A stretch of 64,000 bases of DNA from a bacterium (GTDB lineage Bacteria; Elusimicrobiota; Elusimicrobia; UBA1565; UBA9628), in the NCBI GenBank assembly GCA_021822495.1, contig JAKAQO010000001.1, positions 715,413 through 779,412 of the forward strand. The letters are read 5' to 3'. Made by a program: the position numbers and the translations under genes. Numbering within the stretch: position 1 is the stretch's first letter; each line of letters opens with the position of its first letter. The notes under the pieces were generated by a model that worked only from the letters and a program-made list of their open reading frames with translations, was not told the origin of the DNA and made no database searches. This document shows, in pieces, positions 1-9,124 of this stretch.

Positions 1-2109
1 TCAACGGGTTTCAAGGGGACGCCCAACACTGTGAAGGAGAATCCTCCGGCAAACCCCGCTCCTGCGGTGCAGGCCCCGCAGTCTCAAGCGCCTAAGCCCG
101 CGGTTGAGCCGCCTAAAAAAACCGTCTTGCCGGTAGTCGGCGCTTCAGCCCCAGTGTCAGAACCGGCTAAGACCTTGCCGAATCCATCGGCGCCTCCGAA
201 AATCGTTTCTCCTGTTCAGCCGAAGCCCATCGCGAGGCCAGCGCCCGTTCCAGCGAAACCTCAGCCGAAACCCCAGGTAACGCCCAAACCCGCTCCGAGC
301 ATCCCTGCTCCGGTGGTTTCTCCCGCCGTTCCGGTTAAGCCCGCCGCGAGGGTCCTTGAAATTCCCAGTATTATCACGGTTCGGGAGTTGGCCGAGAAGA
401 TGGAGGCCACCCCTAACGAGTTGATTAAGAAACTGATGAGTCTCGGGGTTTTTGCCACGATTAATCAGCGTCTTGAAATCGACGCCGCGATGATTATCGC
501 CCAAGAATTTAACTATGAGTTGAAAGTGACGGCAATGTATAAAGAAGAAGAAATTGAAACCGCTCACGGTCAAAAAGATTCTTCTGAAAATTTAAAGCCG
601 CGCCCTCCCATTATTACGGTGATGGGACATGTCGACCACGGAAAAACTTCTCTTTTGGACGCGATTAGGTCCAGCTCGGTCGCGACCGGAGAAGCGGGGG
701 GCATCACGCAGCATATCGGGGCTTATAAAGTCACGACGCCGAAAGGAATTCTGGTCTTCTTGGACACTCCGGGGCATGAGGCCTTTACCGCCATGCGTTC
801 TCGGGGAGCCAAAGCGACCGATATCGTGGTTTTAGTCGTCAGCGCTGTTGACGGAATCATGCCGCAAACGATCGAAGCCATCGATCACGCCAAGGCGGCC
901 GGGGTTCCCATCGTGGTTGCGGTTAATAAAATCGATTTGCCCGGCGCGAATCCGCAAAAAATCCGCCAGGACTTGTCTCTTCACGGCCTTAACCCGGAAG
1001 AATGGGGAGGGAAGACGATTTTTGTCGATGTATCGGCCAAGAAAAAACTCAATCTCGATCACTTGCTTGAGATGCTTTCGCTTCAGGCCGAACTTTTGGA
1101 TTTGAAAGCCAATTATGATCGCGCGGCCTCGGGCATCGTTTTGGAAGCGAAGATGGACCCTCAAAGAGGGAGCGTCGCGACCTTATTGGTTCAGGCGGGA
1201 GTCTTGAAAATCGGAGACCCCTTGGTCGTAGGTTTGTGCTATGGAAAGGTCAAAGCGCTTTTGGATGAAAATGGCAAGAGGCTTGAAAAAGCGGAACCGG
1301 CCACCCCGGTTGAACTGCTCGGACTCTCAAAGACTCCGCAGGCCGGAGACATTTTTAGCGTCGTTAAAAGTGAAAAAGAAGCTCGTGAAATCGCGGAAGA
1401 ACGGCAAAAACTAAACCGCGAGCAAGTTTTGGCCCACCAGCGGCATGTCAGTCTTATCAGCCTTAAATCCCAGCTTGGAGCGGCGGCCAAAGACTTAAAT
1501 ATTATTCTCAAGGCCGACGTTCAGGGTTCTCTTCAAGCGTTGCGTGATTCCTTGGAAGGTTTGTCCACCAAGGAATGCCAGGTGAGAATTGTCCATGCCG
1601 GGCTTGGGAGCGCGAATGAATCAGATGTTTTACTGGCCTCGGCCTCAAACGCAATTATCTTTTTGTTCAACAATTCTTCTGAAGCGCGCGCACGGGAATT
1701 AGCGGCGCGAGAAGGAGTCGAGATTCGTTCCTATAAAATCATTTATGATTTGATTGCGGACGTCAAAGCCGGACTGGAAGGGCTTTTGGCTCCAGAAATT
1801 GTCGAGGTCATCATCGGGAAAGCGGAAGTTAGGGAAATCTTCCCGGTCAAGGGAAGCTCTTTTGTCGCGGGCTCTTTCGTGAGAGACGGCAAGGTCTCAA
1901 GGGGGGCTTTTGCGCGGGTGATGCGTAATGGGACCAAAGTCGCCGAAGGGAAAGTGATCAATCTTAAACGCTTTAAAGACGACGTCAAAGAAGTGGAAAA
2001 AAATCTCGAGTGCGGAATCCAAATTGACGGGAGCGTTTCTTATCAAAAAGGTGATACTCTTGAAATCTTTGTCAAGGAATCTCGGACGCGGCGTCTTGAG
2101 AACGTCTAA
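1..2109 (+). CDS. infB: Translation initiation factor IF-2 (5' end outside window)
   Basis: IF-2 is the GTPase that places fMet-tRNA on the 30S subunit and promotes 50S joining. The frame is open from base 1 with no convincing start, so the N-terminus lies upstream; a GTG at 31 is probably internal. Order of parts: a long Pro/Ala-rich linker (to about 350), an IF2_N-like helical domain (about 370-480), then the G domain with GHVDHGKT (about 622-645), DTPGHE (about 763), NKID (about 925) and a G5 SAKK motif, followed by the domain II-IV region to the stop. It heads a run with rbfA, truB and ribF, a common arrangement for ribosome maturation and tRNA modification genes. Identification is secure; only the start is missing. 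Confidence 0.96.
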   Translation, partial: STGFKGTPNTVKENPPANPAPAVQAPQSQAPKPAVEPPKKTVLPVVGASAPVSEPAKTLPNPSAPPKIVSPVQPKPIARPAPVPAKPQPKPQVTPKPAPSIPAPVVSPAVPVKPAARVLEIPSIITVRELAEKMEATPNELIKKLMSLGVFATINQRLEIDAAMIIAQEFNYELKVTAMYKEEEIETAHGQKDSSENLKPRPPIITVMGHVDHGKTSLLDAIRSSSVATGEAGGITQHIGAYKVTTPKGILVFLDTPGHEAFTAMRSRGAKATDIVVLVVSAVDGIMPQTIEAIDHAKAAGVPIVVAVNKIDLPGANPQKIRQDLSLHGLNPEEWGGKTIFVDVSAKKKLNLDHLLEMLSLQAELLDLKANYDRAASGIVLEAKMDPQRGSVATLLVQAGVLKIGDPLVVGLCYGKVKALLDENGKRLEKAEPATPVELLGLSKTPQAGDIFSVVKSEKEAREIAEERQKLNREQVLAHQRHVSLISLKSQLGAAAKDLNIILKADVQGSLQALRDSLEGLSTKECQVRIVHAGLGSANESDVLLASASNAIIFLFNNSSEARARELAAREGVEIRSYKIIYDLIADVKAGLEGLLAPEIVEVIIGKAEVREIFPVKGSSFVAGSFVRDGKVSRGAFARVMRNGTKVAEGKVINLKRFKDDVKEVEKNLECGIQIDGSVSYQKGDTLEIFVKESRTRRLENV

Positions 2110-2114
2110 CCCCC

Positions 2115-2459
2115 TTGTTTTCCAGAATTGACCGCCTTCAAGAGCTTCTCCGAAAAGAGATAGTCGGCATTCTACCGACCATCCGGGATCCCGGTTTTTC
2201 CGGGCTTATCACAGTGACCGATATTGTGTTGTCTCGGGATATGAAGACCGCGAGAATTTTTTACTCCGTCATGGGAAATCCGCGAGAGCGTTTGAATTGC
2301 GAAAAAGCCCTTCTCCGAGCGACTCCCTATGTCCGTCAAAAACTCAGCCAAAAATGGACGACGCGTGTTTTGCCGGAACTTATTTTTAAATATGACGGGA
2401 CGCCGGCCCGGGCTTCTCGAATTGACAAAATATTAGACGAACTAAAAGGAAAAGAGTGA
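2115..2459 (+). CDS. rbfA: Ribosome-binding factor A
   Basis: RbfA binds the 30S precursor and helps 16S rRNA 5'-end maturation. The 114-residue product has the family's usual size, the KH-like core and the family-typical sequence around ITVTDIVLSRDMKTARIFYS, followed by an RIDKILDEL end. The start is a TTG at 2115, five bases after the infB stop; no ATG fits better. The 3' end overlaps the truB start by four bases (GTGA), which implies translational coupling. The position between infB and truB supports the call. Confidence 0.92.
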   Translation: MFSRIDRLQELLRKEIVGILPTIRDPGFSGLITVTDIVLSRDMKTARIFYSVMGNPRERLNCEKALLRATPYVRQKLSQKWTTRVLPELIFKYDGTPARASRIDKILDELKGKE

Positions 2460-3199
2460 AGCCTGAACTTGCCGGAATGATTCTGTTCGACAAGCCGACC
2501 GGCTGGACTTCCCATGACGCGGTCAACGCCTTTCGGCGTTTTTTGCCGGCCCACGAAAAAGCGGGACATTGCGGAACCTTGGATCCTTTGGCCACTGGGC
2601 TTTTAATTATCCTAGCTGGTCGCACGCGCAAGCTTCAGGCCCATATGCAGGGGTTGGATAAAGTTTATTATGGGACGATTAAGCTGGGGGTTACGACCGA
2701 TTCGGGCGATATCACCGGAAAGGTTCTTGAGAAGCGTCCGGTTCCCCATCTGATTTTACCCGATATCCAGGCCGTTTTCGATCAATATTTAGGAGAAATT
2801 TCTCTTCCTGCGCCTGTTTTTTCCGCCGTCAAGCACAAAGGAAAGCCGCTTTATCATTACGCCCGCAAGGGAATTAGCGTTCCTGAAAAGCCGAGAAAAT
2901 CGACGGTTTACCGTTGGGAAGTCTTAAACTATGACCCGCATAGCGGAGAGATTGAAAACCGTCTTTCCTGTTCGAGTGGCACCTATGTTCGGGCCTTGGC
3001 CGAAGGGGCGGGAACAAAACTGGGGTGCGGGGCGATCGTTCAAACGCTCAGAAGAGAGAAAATCGGGCCTTTTTCAGTGGATGAAGCCATTAATTTGGAA
3101 TCCCTCAAAGGTTTTAAGATCGAAGACATCAAAAATCTTCTTGAGGCGGGGACAATGAAGCTTTTTCAATTCGCCTCGGAAATAAAAACGAAGGGCTAA
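2456..3199 (+). CDS. truB: tRNA pseudouridine(55) synthase
   Basis: TruB makes pseudouridine 55 in the T-loop of tRNAs. The 247-residue protein carries the catalytic-aspartate motif GTLDPLATGLL near residue 40 and the family N-terminal signature beginning LFDKPTGWTSHDAV. The GTG start at 2456 overlaps the rbfA stop as GTGA. It is shorter than E. coli TruB (about 314 residues), with a reduced C-terminal PUA region, as in many bacteria. The ribF reading frame follows one base after the stop. Function is confident from motif and context. Confidence 0.95.
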   Translation: MKPELAGMILFDKPTGWTSHDAVNAFRRFLPAHEKAGHCGTLDPLATGLLIILAGRTRKLQAHMQGLDKVYYGTIKLGVTTDSGDITGKVLEKRPVPHLILPDIQAVFDQYLGEISLPAPVFSAVKHKGKPLYHYARKGISVPEKPRKSTVYRWEVLNYDPHSGEIENRLSCSSGTYVRALAEGAGTKLGCGAIVQTLRREKIGPFSVDEAINLESLKGFKIEDIKNLLEAGTMKLFQFASEIKTKG

Positions 3200-3200
3200 T

Positions 3201-3650
3201 ATGCTTTACTGCGGGAGAGTCGTTTCTGGATATCAGCTTGGACGAAAACTCGGATACCCAACCGCCAATCTCAAAATAGATCCCGCCATTTTCCCCAAAG
3301 ACGGGGTTTACGCGGGGAAAGTGGACGGCTCTAAATTGGGGGTTCGACTCGCGGCCGTGAGCGTGGGGACTCGCCCCACCGTGGACGGGAAGCGACGGGT
3401 TTTTGAGATTTATATTCCCGGATTTAAAGGGAATCTTTACGGAACAAAACTCAAGGTGTCCTTACTTAAAAAAATTCGCGGCCAAAAAAAATTTTCTTCT
3501 CTTCAAGGTTTAAAACGCCAAATCGCCCAAGACGTCCGGAATGTTCTTGAATTTAAAATAAAAGGCTTGGCAAAAGATCGGCAAACTCCCGATCGGAAGA
3601 AAACATCTCGCCTTTTGGGATCGCGGAAAGTTCAGTCCAAAAAAGCTTAA
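3201..3650 (+). CDS. ribF: Riboflavin kinase domain protein (RibF C-terminal half only)
   Basis: The product matches the flavokinase half of bifunctional RibF, which phosphorylates riboflavin to FMN. Visible features are GRVVSGYQLGRKLGYPTAN at the start (with the PTAN substrate/Mg motif), then the GVYAG and VSVGTRPT segments and an EIYIPGF segment. The FAD-synthetase (nucleotidyltransferase) half is absent: 149 residues against about 310 in bifunctional RibF. Its position directly after truB is where full ribF usually sits, so FAD synthesis must be encoded elsewhere or the domain was lost. The last 98 bases overlap the convergent Nudix gene, so the Lys-rich C-terminus may be an extension without function. 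Confidence 0.85.
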   Translation: MLYCGRVVSGYQLGRKLGYPTANLKIDPAIFPKDGVYAGKVDGSKLGVRLAAVSVGTRPTVDGKRRVFEIYIPGFKGNLYGTKLKVSLLKKIRGQKKFSSLQGLKRQIAQDVRNVLEFKIKGLAKDRQTPDRKKTSRLLGSRKVQSKKA

Positions 3651-3978
3651 GGACGTCGTCGTTGTTTCCATTTTCTTTGAGCGTTCCCCCGGTTTTTTCC
3701 ACCTTCCAAAAAGAGCTGACGATTTGAATCGGTCTTTGGGTGGAGAGATGAAGTTTTTGGCTGGAGAAAAGAATTTCTTTGATTCGGATGGAGAGCCCGG
3801 TTTCTTCCTGGTATTCTCTGATAAGGGCGTCTTGTGGGGCTTCCCCAATTTCTATTCCGCCGCCGGGGAAATTGACGAACTCGCGGTCAATAAAGCGGCT
3901 TCGCGTCATCAAGACTTTTTCGCCTTCAATTAGAATCCCGTAAATGCGGCAACTAAAAGAAATTGACGGCGAGTTCAT
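3553..3978 (-). CDS. Nudix hydrolase family protein
   Basis: Nudix enzymes hydrolyse nucleoside diphosphates linked to other moieties; the substrate here is unknown. The 141-residue product contains the Nudix box as GGGIEIGEAPQDALIREY followed by QEETGLS, giving the G-x5-E-x7-REUxEExGU pattern. I start at the ATG at 3978. The frame stays open upstream to 4143, but that extension is Arg-rich, low complexity and lies in the tRNA-Leu duplicated segment, so it is unlikely to be coding. The 3' end overlaps ribF tail-to-tail by 98 bases. Confidence 0.85.
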   Translation of the reverse strand: MNSPSISFSCRIYGILIEGEKVLMTRSRFIDREFVNFPGGGIEIGEAPQDALIREYQEETGLSIRIKEILFSSQKLHLSTQRPIQIVSSFWKVEKTGGTLKENGNNDDVLKLFWTELSAIPKGEMFSSDREFADLLPSLLF

Positions 3979-4001
3979 ATTGTTTCTGGCAACCTTAAAT
4001 A

Positions 4002-4174
4002 AATAGAGTTCTTGCGCGGGGAGGGACTCCCGCTCATCCGTCGCTTCGCTCCTCCCTCGCGGCCCGCCGGTCGCGCTGACGCGAAACTTCGTTTCGCTTC
4101 TCGTCCCCCGGACGCGCGCGACTCGGCTTCGAGCCTCTTTCATTGGAATAGAGTTCTTGCGCGGGGAGGGACTC
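4002..4174. repeat. 28-bp direct repeat duplicating the tRNA-Leu 3' end
   Basis: The 28 bases at 4147-4174, which cover the last part of tRNA-Leu (T-arm and acceptor) plus its flank, are repeated exactly at 4002-4029. The 117 bases between are GC-rich, with a small inverted repeat around a GCGAAAC/GTTTCGC pair and no credible gene. Duplication of a tRNA 3' end is the usual footprint of tyrosine-recombinase integration, but no integrase is present, so this could be the scar of a deleted element or a simple tandem duplication. Confidence 0.7.
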
Positions 4175-4239
4175 GAACCCTCACGCCTTGCGGCATACGC
4201 CCCTCAAACGTACGCGTCTGCCAGTTCCGCCACCCGCGC
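4158..4239 (-). tRNA. tRNA-Leu (GAG)
   Basis: The minus strand folds as a class II tRNA: acceptor GCGCGGG pairs with CCCGCGC, the anticodon loop is TTGAGGG with anticodon GAG, there is a long variable arm, and the T-loop reads TTCGAGT. No CCA is encoded. It lies just downstream of secG on the same strand, a frequent arrangement. Confidence 0.95.
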
Positions 4240-4248
4240 GTAATGAAA

Positions 4249-4572
4249 TTATTTCTTTTTTGTGGAAGCGGCTGGAACAGCGGGGGCTTGTTGAGAAGCC
4301 GGAGCCGCCGGCAACGAAAAACGAGAAGTGACGCTCGACATTCCGCTTTTCGCCGATAATAAAGAAAGAAAAAGGGAAGTGAACGCGAAGGTTCCGGCCA
4401 AAGCCCCGGTTAAATTGCGCATGAAGCTGGATCCTGTGGGAGTCGTGATCAGGGAATCTCCAGAACTTCCAAAAAGGGCCAGCCCCGCTCCTCGACCGGT
4501 TTGAAGCAACACGACTAAAATCATCAGAACGCAGACGCAGACGTGAACGGCCAAAAGTAAATGATAGAACAT
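4249..4572 (-). CDS. secG: Preprotein translocase subunit SecG
   Basis: SecG is the small accessory subunit of the SecYEG channel. The product of about 107 residues has two transmembrane helices (near residues 3-25 and 52-72), the conserved motif VVLLQTGRGAGLALFG between them, and a Ser/Ala/Pro-rich tail with TKKK at the end. I chose the ATG at 4572, which has an AGGA about eight bases upstream; the frame extends ten codons further. The gene is followed within ten bases by tRNA-Leu. Confidence 0.92.
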   Translation of the reverse strand: MFYHLLLAVHVCVCVLMILVVLLQTGRGAGLALFGSSGDSLITTPTGSSFMRNLTGALAGTFAFTSLFLSLLSAKSGMSSVTSRFSLPAAPASQQAPAVPAASTKKK

Positions 4573-4582
4573 AGAGTTAATC

Positions 4583-7500
4583 CTATAAGAAGTCCTCATC
4601 ATTATACCATATGGGGCTGTCCGGTCTTCGCAAGAAAAGAAGTTGAAACCGGGCTTTTTTTCCTAAAGATTTTTCCAGGGCGCGCAGATAGGTTTCGGCT
4701 TGAGGACGGTAGCGCGCGCGAGCGGATATTTCCTCTTCTTCTGATAGGGGAGGCAAACCAGTTTTATAATCGACGATGATAGTTTCAGTTTCGGTTTGAT
4801 AGACGAGATCAATAATTCCTTTAACGAGAGCGCCTTGATCGGGATAGACAAAAGGAATTTCCCGCCCTAAAATTTTGGCTTTGCTGATTCCCTTGGCCGC
4901 AGGCGCGCGCAAAAATTTCTCGATTAAAGCGGCGGCTTCATCCATTAATTCCGTCTCCAGCAGTTCAGGATTTAGTTGAGCCAAGGAAGCGCTTGCGGCG
5001 CTTATTATTTTTTTTGCGTCGCCTGGATTTTTGAAATCCAAGTTTCTGAGGGCTTCGTGACAAATTTGTCCTAAAAGGGAAGCCCTGTTTTGTTGGGGAA
5101 GGGAATTTTCCTCCTCAAAAAAATCGGTCTGGGTTTGGGTGGGGCTTAAAGACCAGGGAGTTGAGGAGGCGCGCGCAAGTTTAGAGCGATTCTTCCAATG
5201 TATAGCCCATTCTTCGGGTTTGATGGAAATTTTTTTTATCTTTTCTCGCGGAGAGGATTTTGAATTTGTGAGGAGAAAATCGGCGGTTAAGTCTTGCGAG
5301 GAAAGACTCAAGTCTTGCGATAAAAATTGGGAGAAAGAGCGTTTTCCAGGAGAAAAATCCTTGTCCCCTATGAGAAATATTTTTTCCTTGGCTCTTGTCA
5401 ATCCGACATAGAGAAGCCGCAGGACTTCATGAGAGAGCCTTTCTTTCTCGTTGATTTGAAGAAGCGCCATGTTGAGGGAAGCTGCCTTGGCCTTGGGAAG
5501 ATAAAACCCGACCGTTTGCGTTTTCCAGTCCGATAGAGAAAGAGGAATTTCATTGTCTTTTCCCGCCGAAGAGATGCGGGGAATGAAGACGATGGGAAAT
5601 TCGAGGCCTTTGGCTTTGTGGATGGTCAATAAGCGAACGCAGTCAAGGGATTCATCTGCCAGGGGGTTTTCTCCTTCCTCTTCCCCCGATTTGATTTCCT
5701 GGGAGATGCGTTCAATCATTTCCCGAGCGCTGAGGCCTTCTTTCTCGGCGATTTCCTCCGCGAGACGGACGGCTTTGAGGAGATTGGACGCCGATTGGGG
5801 CCCGTGGTAGGCTTTGGCGGCGATGGGCAAAAGAGCGGTTTCCTTGAGCGCCTGATCCAAGAAACGGGGCAAGGGAATTCTTCCGAGGCGTTTGCGGAGA
5901 AAATCGAGAGTTTTTTGTAGAGGGAATGCGCTCTTGGTTTCGCTTTTAAGAGCCGCCAAATCTGAGTCCTTAGTATCACTGAGAGGGGATCGCATGAGCG
6001 CGGTGAGAGATATCTCGTCGGCTGGATTATCCAAGACGCGAATGAGGTTGAGGAAATCGATAAACTCCTGGGAAGAATAGAGCGAATTCTTTAGTTGGGC
6101 GGCATAGGGAATTTGAGCGTCTTTAAAGGCCTCGATGAGATGAGAACTGCCTGTTCGCGTTCTCCAAAGAATGGCTACGTCCTTGTAGCGGAATTTTTTC
6201 TTAGGCCCGCAATTTTCCTGAACCCACCGGCAAATCCACTGGGTTTCCGCTTTTTGAAATTCCTCGGAACTGGCGGAAGGCTTAGAAAAACTGAGTTTAA
6301 CGATCTCAAGGGCGGGCGCGGAACTTAAGGCTTGCGCGGTTTGAAGCTCCTGATGCGCGGCTTGCAGCCCTTTTTCTTCTCTCATTGTTTTAGAAAAAAG
6401 AGAGTTAATAGGGGCTAAGACTTCGGCCTTACTCCTGAAGTTAAGATTTAAGGCCAGGGATTTGGAATTTGGATATGACAAAATTTTTTGCGTGAAATCC
6501 TGGTAAGCGGCGATGTCGGCCCCGCGAAAGCGGTAGATGGATTGTTTGGGGTCGCCCACGACAAAAATCCGGCCCGGGCCCGGACGCGCTTCTTGCCAAT
6601 GATCCGACGCGGAATTGATATCTTCCGCCAGAAAAAAGAGAATTTCTCCTTGGAGGGGATCGGTATCTTGAAATTCATCCACTAAGAAGGAATGGTAGAA
6701 ACGCTTGATTTCATTTCGAATTTTTAAATGATTTTTGAGGAGTTCTCGCGCTTCAATCAAGAGGTTGTCAAAGGAGATAAATCCCGCTTTTTTAAAGGCG
6801 TCGCTGAATTTTTTGCGGAAGGGCGTAAGAAGAAGAGTCGTTTTTTCCACTAAGGCGTTTTTTTCCGGAGAGGATAATCCGACTATCTTTTGCGCGCGCT
6901 CGTAAATCTTTTTTTCATCCGCGTATTCTTCCCACGCCTTCGGCCATTTGGGCCAGGCAGATTTTTGGGTAGACTGATTCCAGTTTTCTGGAATTTCCGG
7001 ATTTTTCAGGCTTCCCGCTTGAATCAACCCTTCAATTTGATTTTGAATATCTGAAAATCTCGCTAGGAAGGCCTTGCTTTGGGGCGCAGGTTTGCCTTCA
7101 GGAATTTTTTTTAATTTTTGCCGCAGGCTTTTGAGGTTCTCCAGGGTCTCTTTTGAGGCATGAATCGCGGGTTCTATGGAAATTTTTGCTTGGCAGAGTT
7201 CTTTAGCAAAGTCCTTTAAATCCTTGATGGCGGCGAATTTAAGAATCAAGAGCCAGTCTTTTTCCCGTGGCGCGGAAGAGCTTAATTCCGAATCCAGCCA
7301 GGCTTCCCATTCCGATTCAAAGAGGCGGTTCAAATTTCGCCCCTCGTCGATTTCAAAGGCCGGGGAAAGCCCCGCTTCGAGGGGATAGAGCCTGAGAATT
7401 CGGGCCATAAAGGAATGAAAGGTTTCAATGGGAGCGCGTTCAATTAAATTGAGGGCCGATGCGGCGCGTTGTTCGATAGTCGCCTGATCTAATGGGAATT

Positions 7501-7792
7501 TGTTTTTAAGAGAGGCGAGCAGTTGTTTGAGGGTTTCTGAGACGTCTTCGGGGCGATGGGCGAGAAGGGATATTTGATGGAGTTGTTGGGCCAGGCGAAT
7601 TTTCATTTCCGCGGCGGCCTTATTGGTAAAGGTGAGAGCCGCGATTTTCTCAAGGGGAATTCCTTTTCCGATGACTAAAGAGAGAATTCGCGCAATTAAA
7701 AGGGAGGTCTTTCCCGTTCCCGCCGCCGCTTCCACGACCATGTTGGAGTCGAGATCAAATTGAGCCGCAAGACGGCTTTCGGAGTCGTTCAT
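4583..7792 (-). CDS. addA: UvrD/AddA-like helicase with C-terminal PD-(D/E)XK nuclease
   Basis: A 1069-residue superfamily 1A helicase-nuclease that probably resects double-strand breaks. Motifs in order: Walker A AAAGTGKTS (about residue 22), DEFQDTDPLQ (motif II, about 375), GDPKQSIYRFRGAD (motif III), LLTIHKAKGLEFPIVF (motif V) and LLYVGLTRAKE (motif VI). The C-terminal 150 residues hold a RecB-family nuclease with IIVDYKTG and a preceding GQICHEAL helix. This domain order is that of AddA (or RecB). No AddB or RecC partner lies nearby. It is transcribed in the same direction as secG with a ten-base gap. Confidence 0.9.
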   Translation of the reverse strand: MNDSESRLAAQFDLDSNMVVEAAAGTGKTSLLIARILSLVIGKGIPLEKIAALTFTNKAAAEMKIRLAQQLHQISLLAHRPEDVSETLKQLLASLKNKFPLDQATIEQRAASALNLIERAPIETFHSFMARILRLYPLEAGLSPAFEIDEGRNLNRLFESEWEAWLDSELSSSAPREKDWLLILKFAAIKDLKDFAKELCQAKISIEPAIHASKETLENLKSLRQKLKKIPEGKPAPQSKAFLARFSDIQNQIEGLIQAGSLKNPEIPENWNQSTQKSAWPKWPKAWEEYADEKKIYERAQKIVGLSSPEKNALVEKTTLLLTPFRKKFSDAFKKAGFISFDNLLIEARELLKNHLKIRNEIKRFYHSFLVDEFQDTDPLQGEILFFLAEDINSASDHWQEARPGPGRIFVVGDPKQSIYRFRGADIAAYQDFTQKILSYPNSKSLALNLNFRSKAEVLAPINSLFSKTMREEKGLQAAHQELQTAQALSSAPALEIVKLSFSKPSASSEEFQKAETQWICRWVQENCGPKKKFRYKDVAILWRTRTGSSHLIEAFKDAQIPYAAQLKNSLYSSQEFIDFLNLIRVLDNPADEISLTALMRSPLSDTKDSDLAALKSETKSAFPLQKTLDFLRKRLGRIPLPRFLDQALKETALLPIAAKAYHGPQSASNLLKAVRLAEEIAEKEGLSAREMIERISQEIKSGEEEGENPLADESLDCVRLLTIHKAKGLEFPIVFIPRISSAGKDNEIPLSLSDWKTQTVGFYLPKAKAASLNMALLQINEKERLSHEVLRLLYVGLTRAKEKIFLIGDKDFSPGKRSFSQFLSQDLSLSSQDLTADFLLTNSKSSPREKIKKISIKPEEWAIHWKNRSKLARASSTPWSLSPTQTQTDFFEEENSLPQQNRASLLGQICHEALRNLDFKNPGDAKKIISAASASLAQLNPELLETELMDEAAALIEKFLRAPAAKGISKAKILGREIPFVYPDQGALVKGIIDLVYQTETETIIVDYKTGLPPLSEEEEISARARYRPQAETYLRALEKSLGKKARFQLLFLRRPDSPIWYNDEDFL

Positions 7793-7810
7793 TGGTCCTT
7801 TGGGGAACCT

Positions 7811-8140
7811 TTACCGGTGCTGGAAAATAAAAAATGCGGCTAAAATCAGGAAGGAAAATCCGACGAAATGATTCCATCTGAGTTTTTCGCCCAAATAAAA
7901 CGTGGCAAAAACGACGAATACGGTCAAGGTGATGATTTCTTGGATGGTCTTCAGTTGAACGACTGAAAACTCGCCGTAGCCGATGCGGTTGGCCGGAACC
8001 TGAAAACAGTATTCAAAAAAGGCGATGCCCCAGCTGATCAAAACGACCTCCCATAGGGGAACTTGCCGGTACCGCAAATGTCCATACCAGGCGAAAGTCA
8101 TGAAAATATTGGAGAAAGTCAAAAGAAGGATGGTTTTCAT
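7811..8140 (-). CDS. DUF486 family membrane protein
   Basis: The product is a 109-residue, very hydrophobic protein with four predicted transmembrane helices, similar in size and pattern to DUF486 proteins, a branch of the drug/metabolite-transporter fold. Recognisable segments are FMTFAWYGHLR, SWGIAFFEYCFQVPANRIGY and FSVVQLKTIQEIITL. No substrate is known for the family. It lies between the helicase and the Band-7 lipoprotein gene, all on the minus strand. Confidence 0.85.
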   Translation of the reverse strand: MKTILLLTFSNIFMTFAWYGHLRYRQVPLWEVVLISWGIAFFEYCFQVPANRIGYGEFSVVQLKTIQEIITLTVFVVFATFYLGEKLRWNHFVGFSFLILAAFFIFQHR

Positions 8141-8148
8141 GGAACGTT

Positions 8149-9033
8149 TTACTTGGTTTCGGCGTTAAAATTGCGGCCGGAAGAACTCGCGTTGATGATG
8201 AGGGGCAAGCCGTCCTTTCCAATGGGAACAAAATAATAACGAGTCGCGGGATTGTCGAAGGCCTTGAGCTGAATGTATTGCCTGGTCAAGGTTTTTGAAA
8301 TTTCCATTTGAGCCTTGGCCTTGGCCTGGGCTTTGACTAAAATTGCCTTGGCGTCGCCTGAGGCTTGAATGTCCTCGGAATCAGCTTGTCCCTTGGCGTT
8401 GGTGCGGGCGATGTCGGCGTTTTCTTTCGCGATGTCTTCCTCGTAAACTTTCTGTTCTGCTTTTTGATGGGTCGCGATTTTATCCGAGATTGCGTCGGTG
8501 ACCTGCCGGTCGTATTGAATATGATCGATGGAGACGCGGGCGATGACCAGGGGCATGTCAGCCAATGTCTTTTGTAATTTCTTTAAGATGTCACTCTCTA
8601 TAATCGGAGAGTCTTGCCCAAGTCGGTTGTGCTTATGCCAGGCAAATTCCGTTCTTGTAATAGTGACAAACGGCGGGCGGATGACCTGGCTGTAGTAATG
8701 GGGGCCGATGGTTTGGGCCAATTGATAAAGTTCGCTTGCCTTTGGGCGATAGGTGACGGTGACGCGAACGAAAATATGAAGAGCTTCTTCCGTCAGGACA
8801 TGCACTTCCTCGGTGCGGCTTTGCCAGGTGGTTTTATAGACGAAAATATTGTTCCAGGGGAAATGCCAATAAAAACCGTCCATCAAGGGTTCTTTTTGAA
8901 GGGAATGTTGGCGGAAAACCAGTTGGCGGAGCCCTTCGTGCCCCGGGTCAATGAGAGTTCCGCAACCAGAGACAGAAAAAATCAGCGCCGAGGATAAGGC
9001 TAAGGTCGTTAAAAATCCGCCAAAACGGTTCAT
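8149..9033 (-). CDS. Band-7/SPFH (prohibitin-like) lipoprotein
   Basis: The N-terminus is a lipoprotein signal ending in VSGC (Cys about residue 24). The body has the SPFH pattern: a beta-rich domain with TEEALHIFVRVTVTYRP, then an alpha-helical, Ala/Glu/Lys-rich segment (about residues 185-255) with repeated QAKAKAQ-type heptads expected to form a coiled coil. SPFH proteins form oligomeric membrane scaffolds and often modulate proteases. Attachment by a lipid rather than a transmembrane helix is less usual for the family and suggests a periplasmic-side location. It is divergent from guaB. Confidence 0.82.
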   Translation of the reverse strand: MNRFGGFLTTLALSSALIFSVSGCGTLIDPGHEGLRQLVFRQHSLQKEPLMDGFYWHFPWNNIFVYKTTWQSRTEEVHVLTEEALHIFVRVTVTYRPKASELYQLAQTIGPHYYSQVIRPPFVTITRTEFAWHKHNRLGQDSPIIESDILKKLQKTLADMPLVIARVSIDHIQYDRQVTDAISDKIATHQKAEQKVYEEDIAKENADIARTNAKGQADSEDIQASGDAKAILVKAQAKAKAQMEISKTLTRQYIQLKAFDNPATRYYFVPIGKDGLPLIINASSSGRNFNAETK

Positions 9034-9124
9034 AAAATAATCTCCCTTCCGCTATGCTAGCAAAACTCGCCGCGTTTGTGCGCGTCTATGTATTTTGTAT
9101 CATATCTCTCGAAGGGAGGTGGCA
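9034..9124 (+). promoter_or_regulatory. Divergent promoter region, with ribosome-binding site of guaB
   Basis: This 91-base gap separates the leftward lipoprotein gene from the rightward purine operon. On the plus strand, TTGTGC and TATCAT separated by 16 bases are a weak sigma70 candidate, and AGGGAGGTGG immediately before the guaB ATG is a very strong Shine-Dalgarno sequence. No PurR-like palindrome or purine riboswitch is evident. Confidence 0.45.

Noticed and set aside
3979-4143. N-terminal extension of the Nudix protein
   Set aside because: The extra 55 codons are Arg/Gly/Ser-rich, lie in the duplicated tRNA-Leu segment, and precede a good family-like start at 3978.
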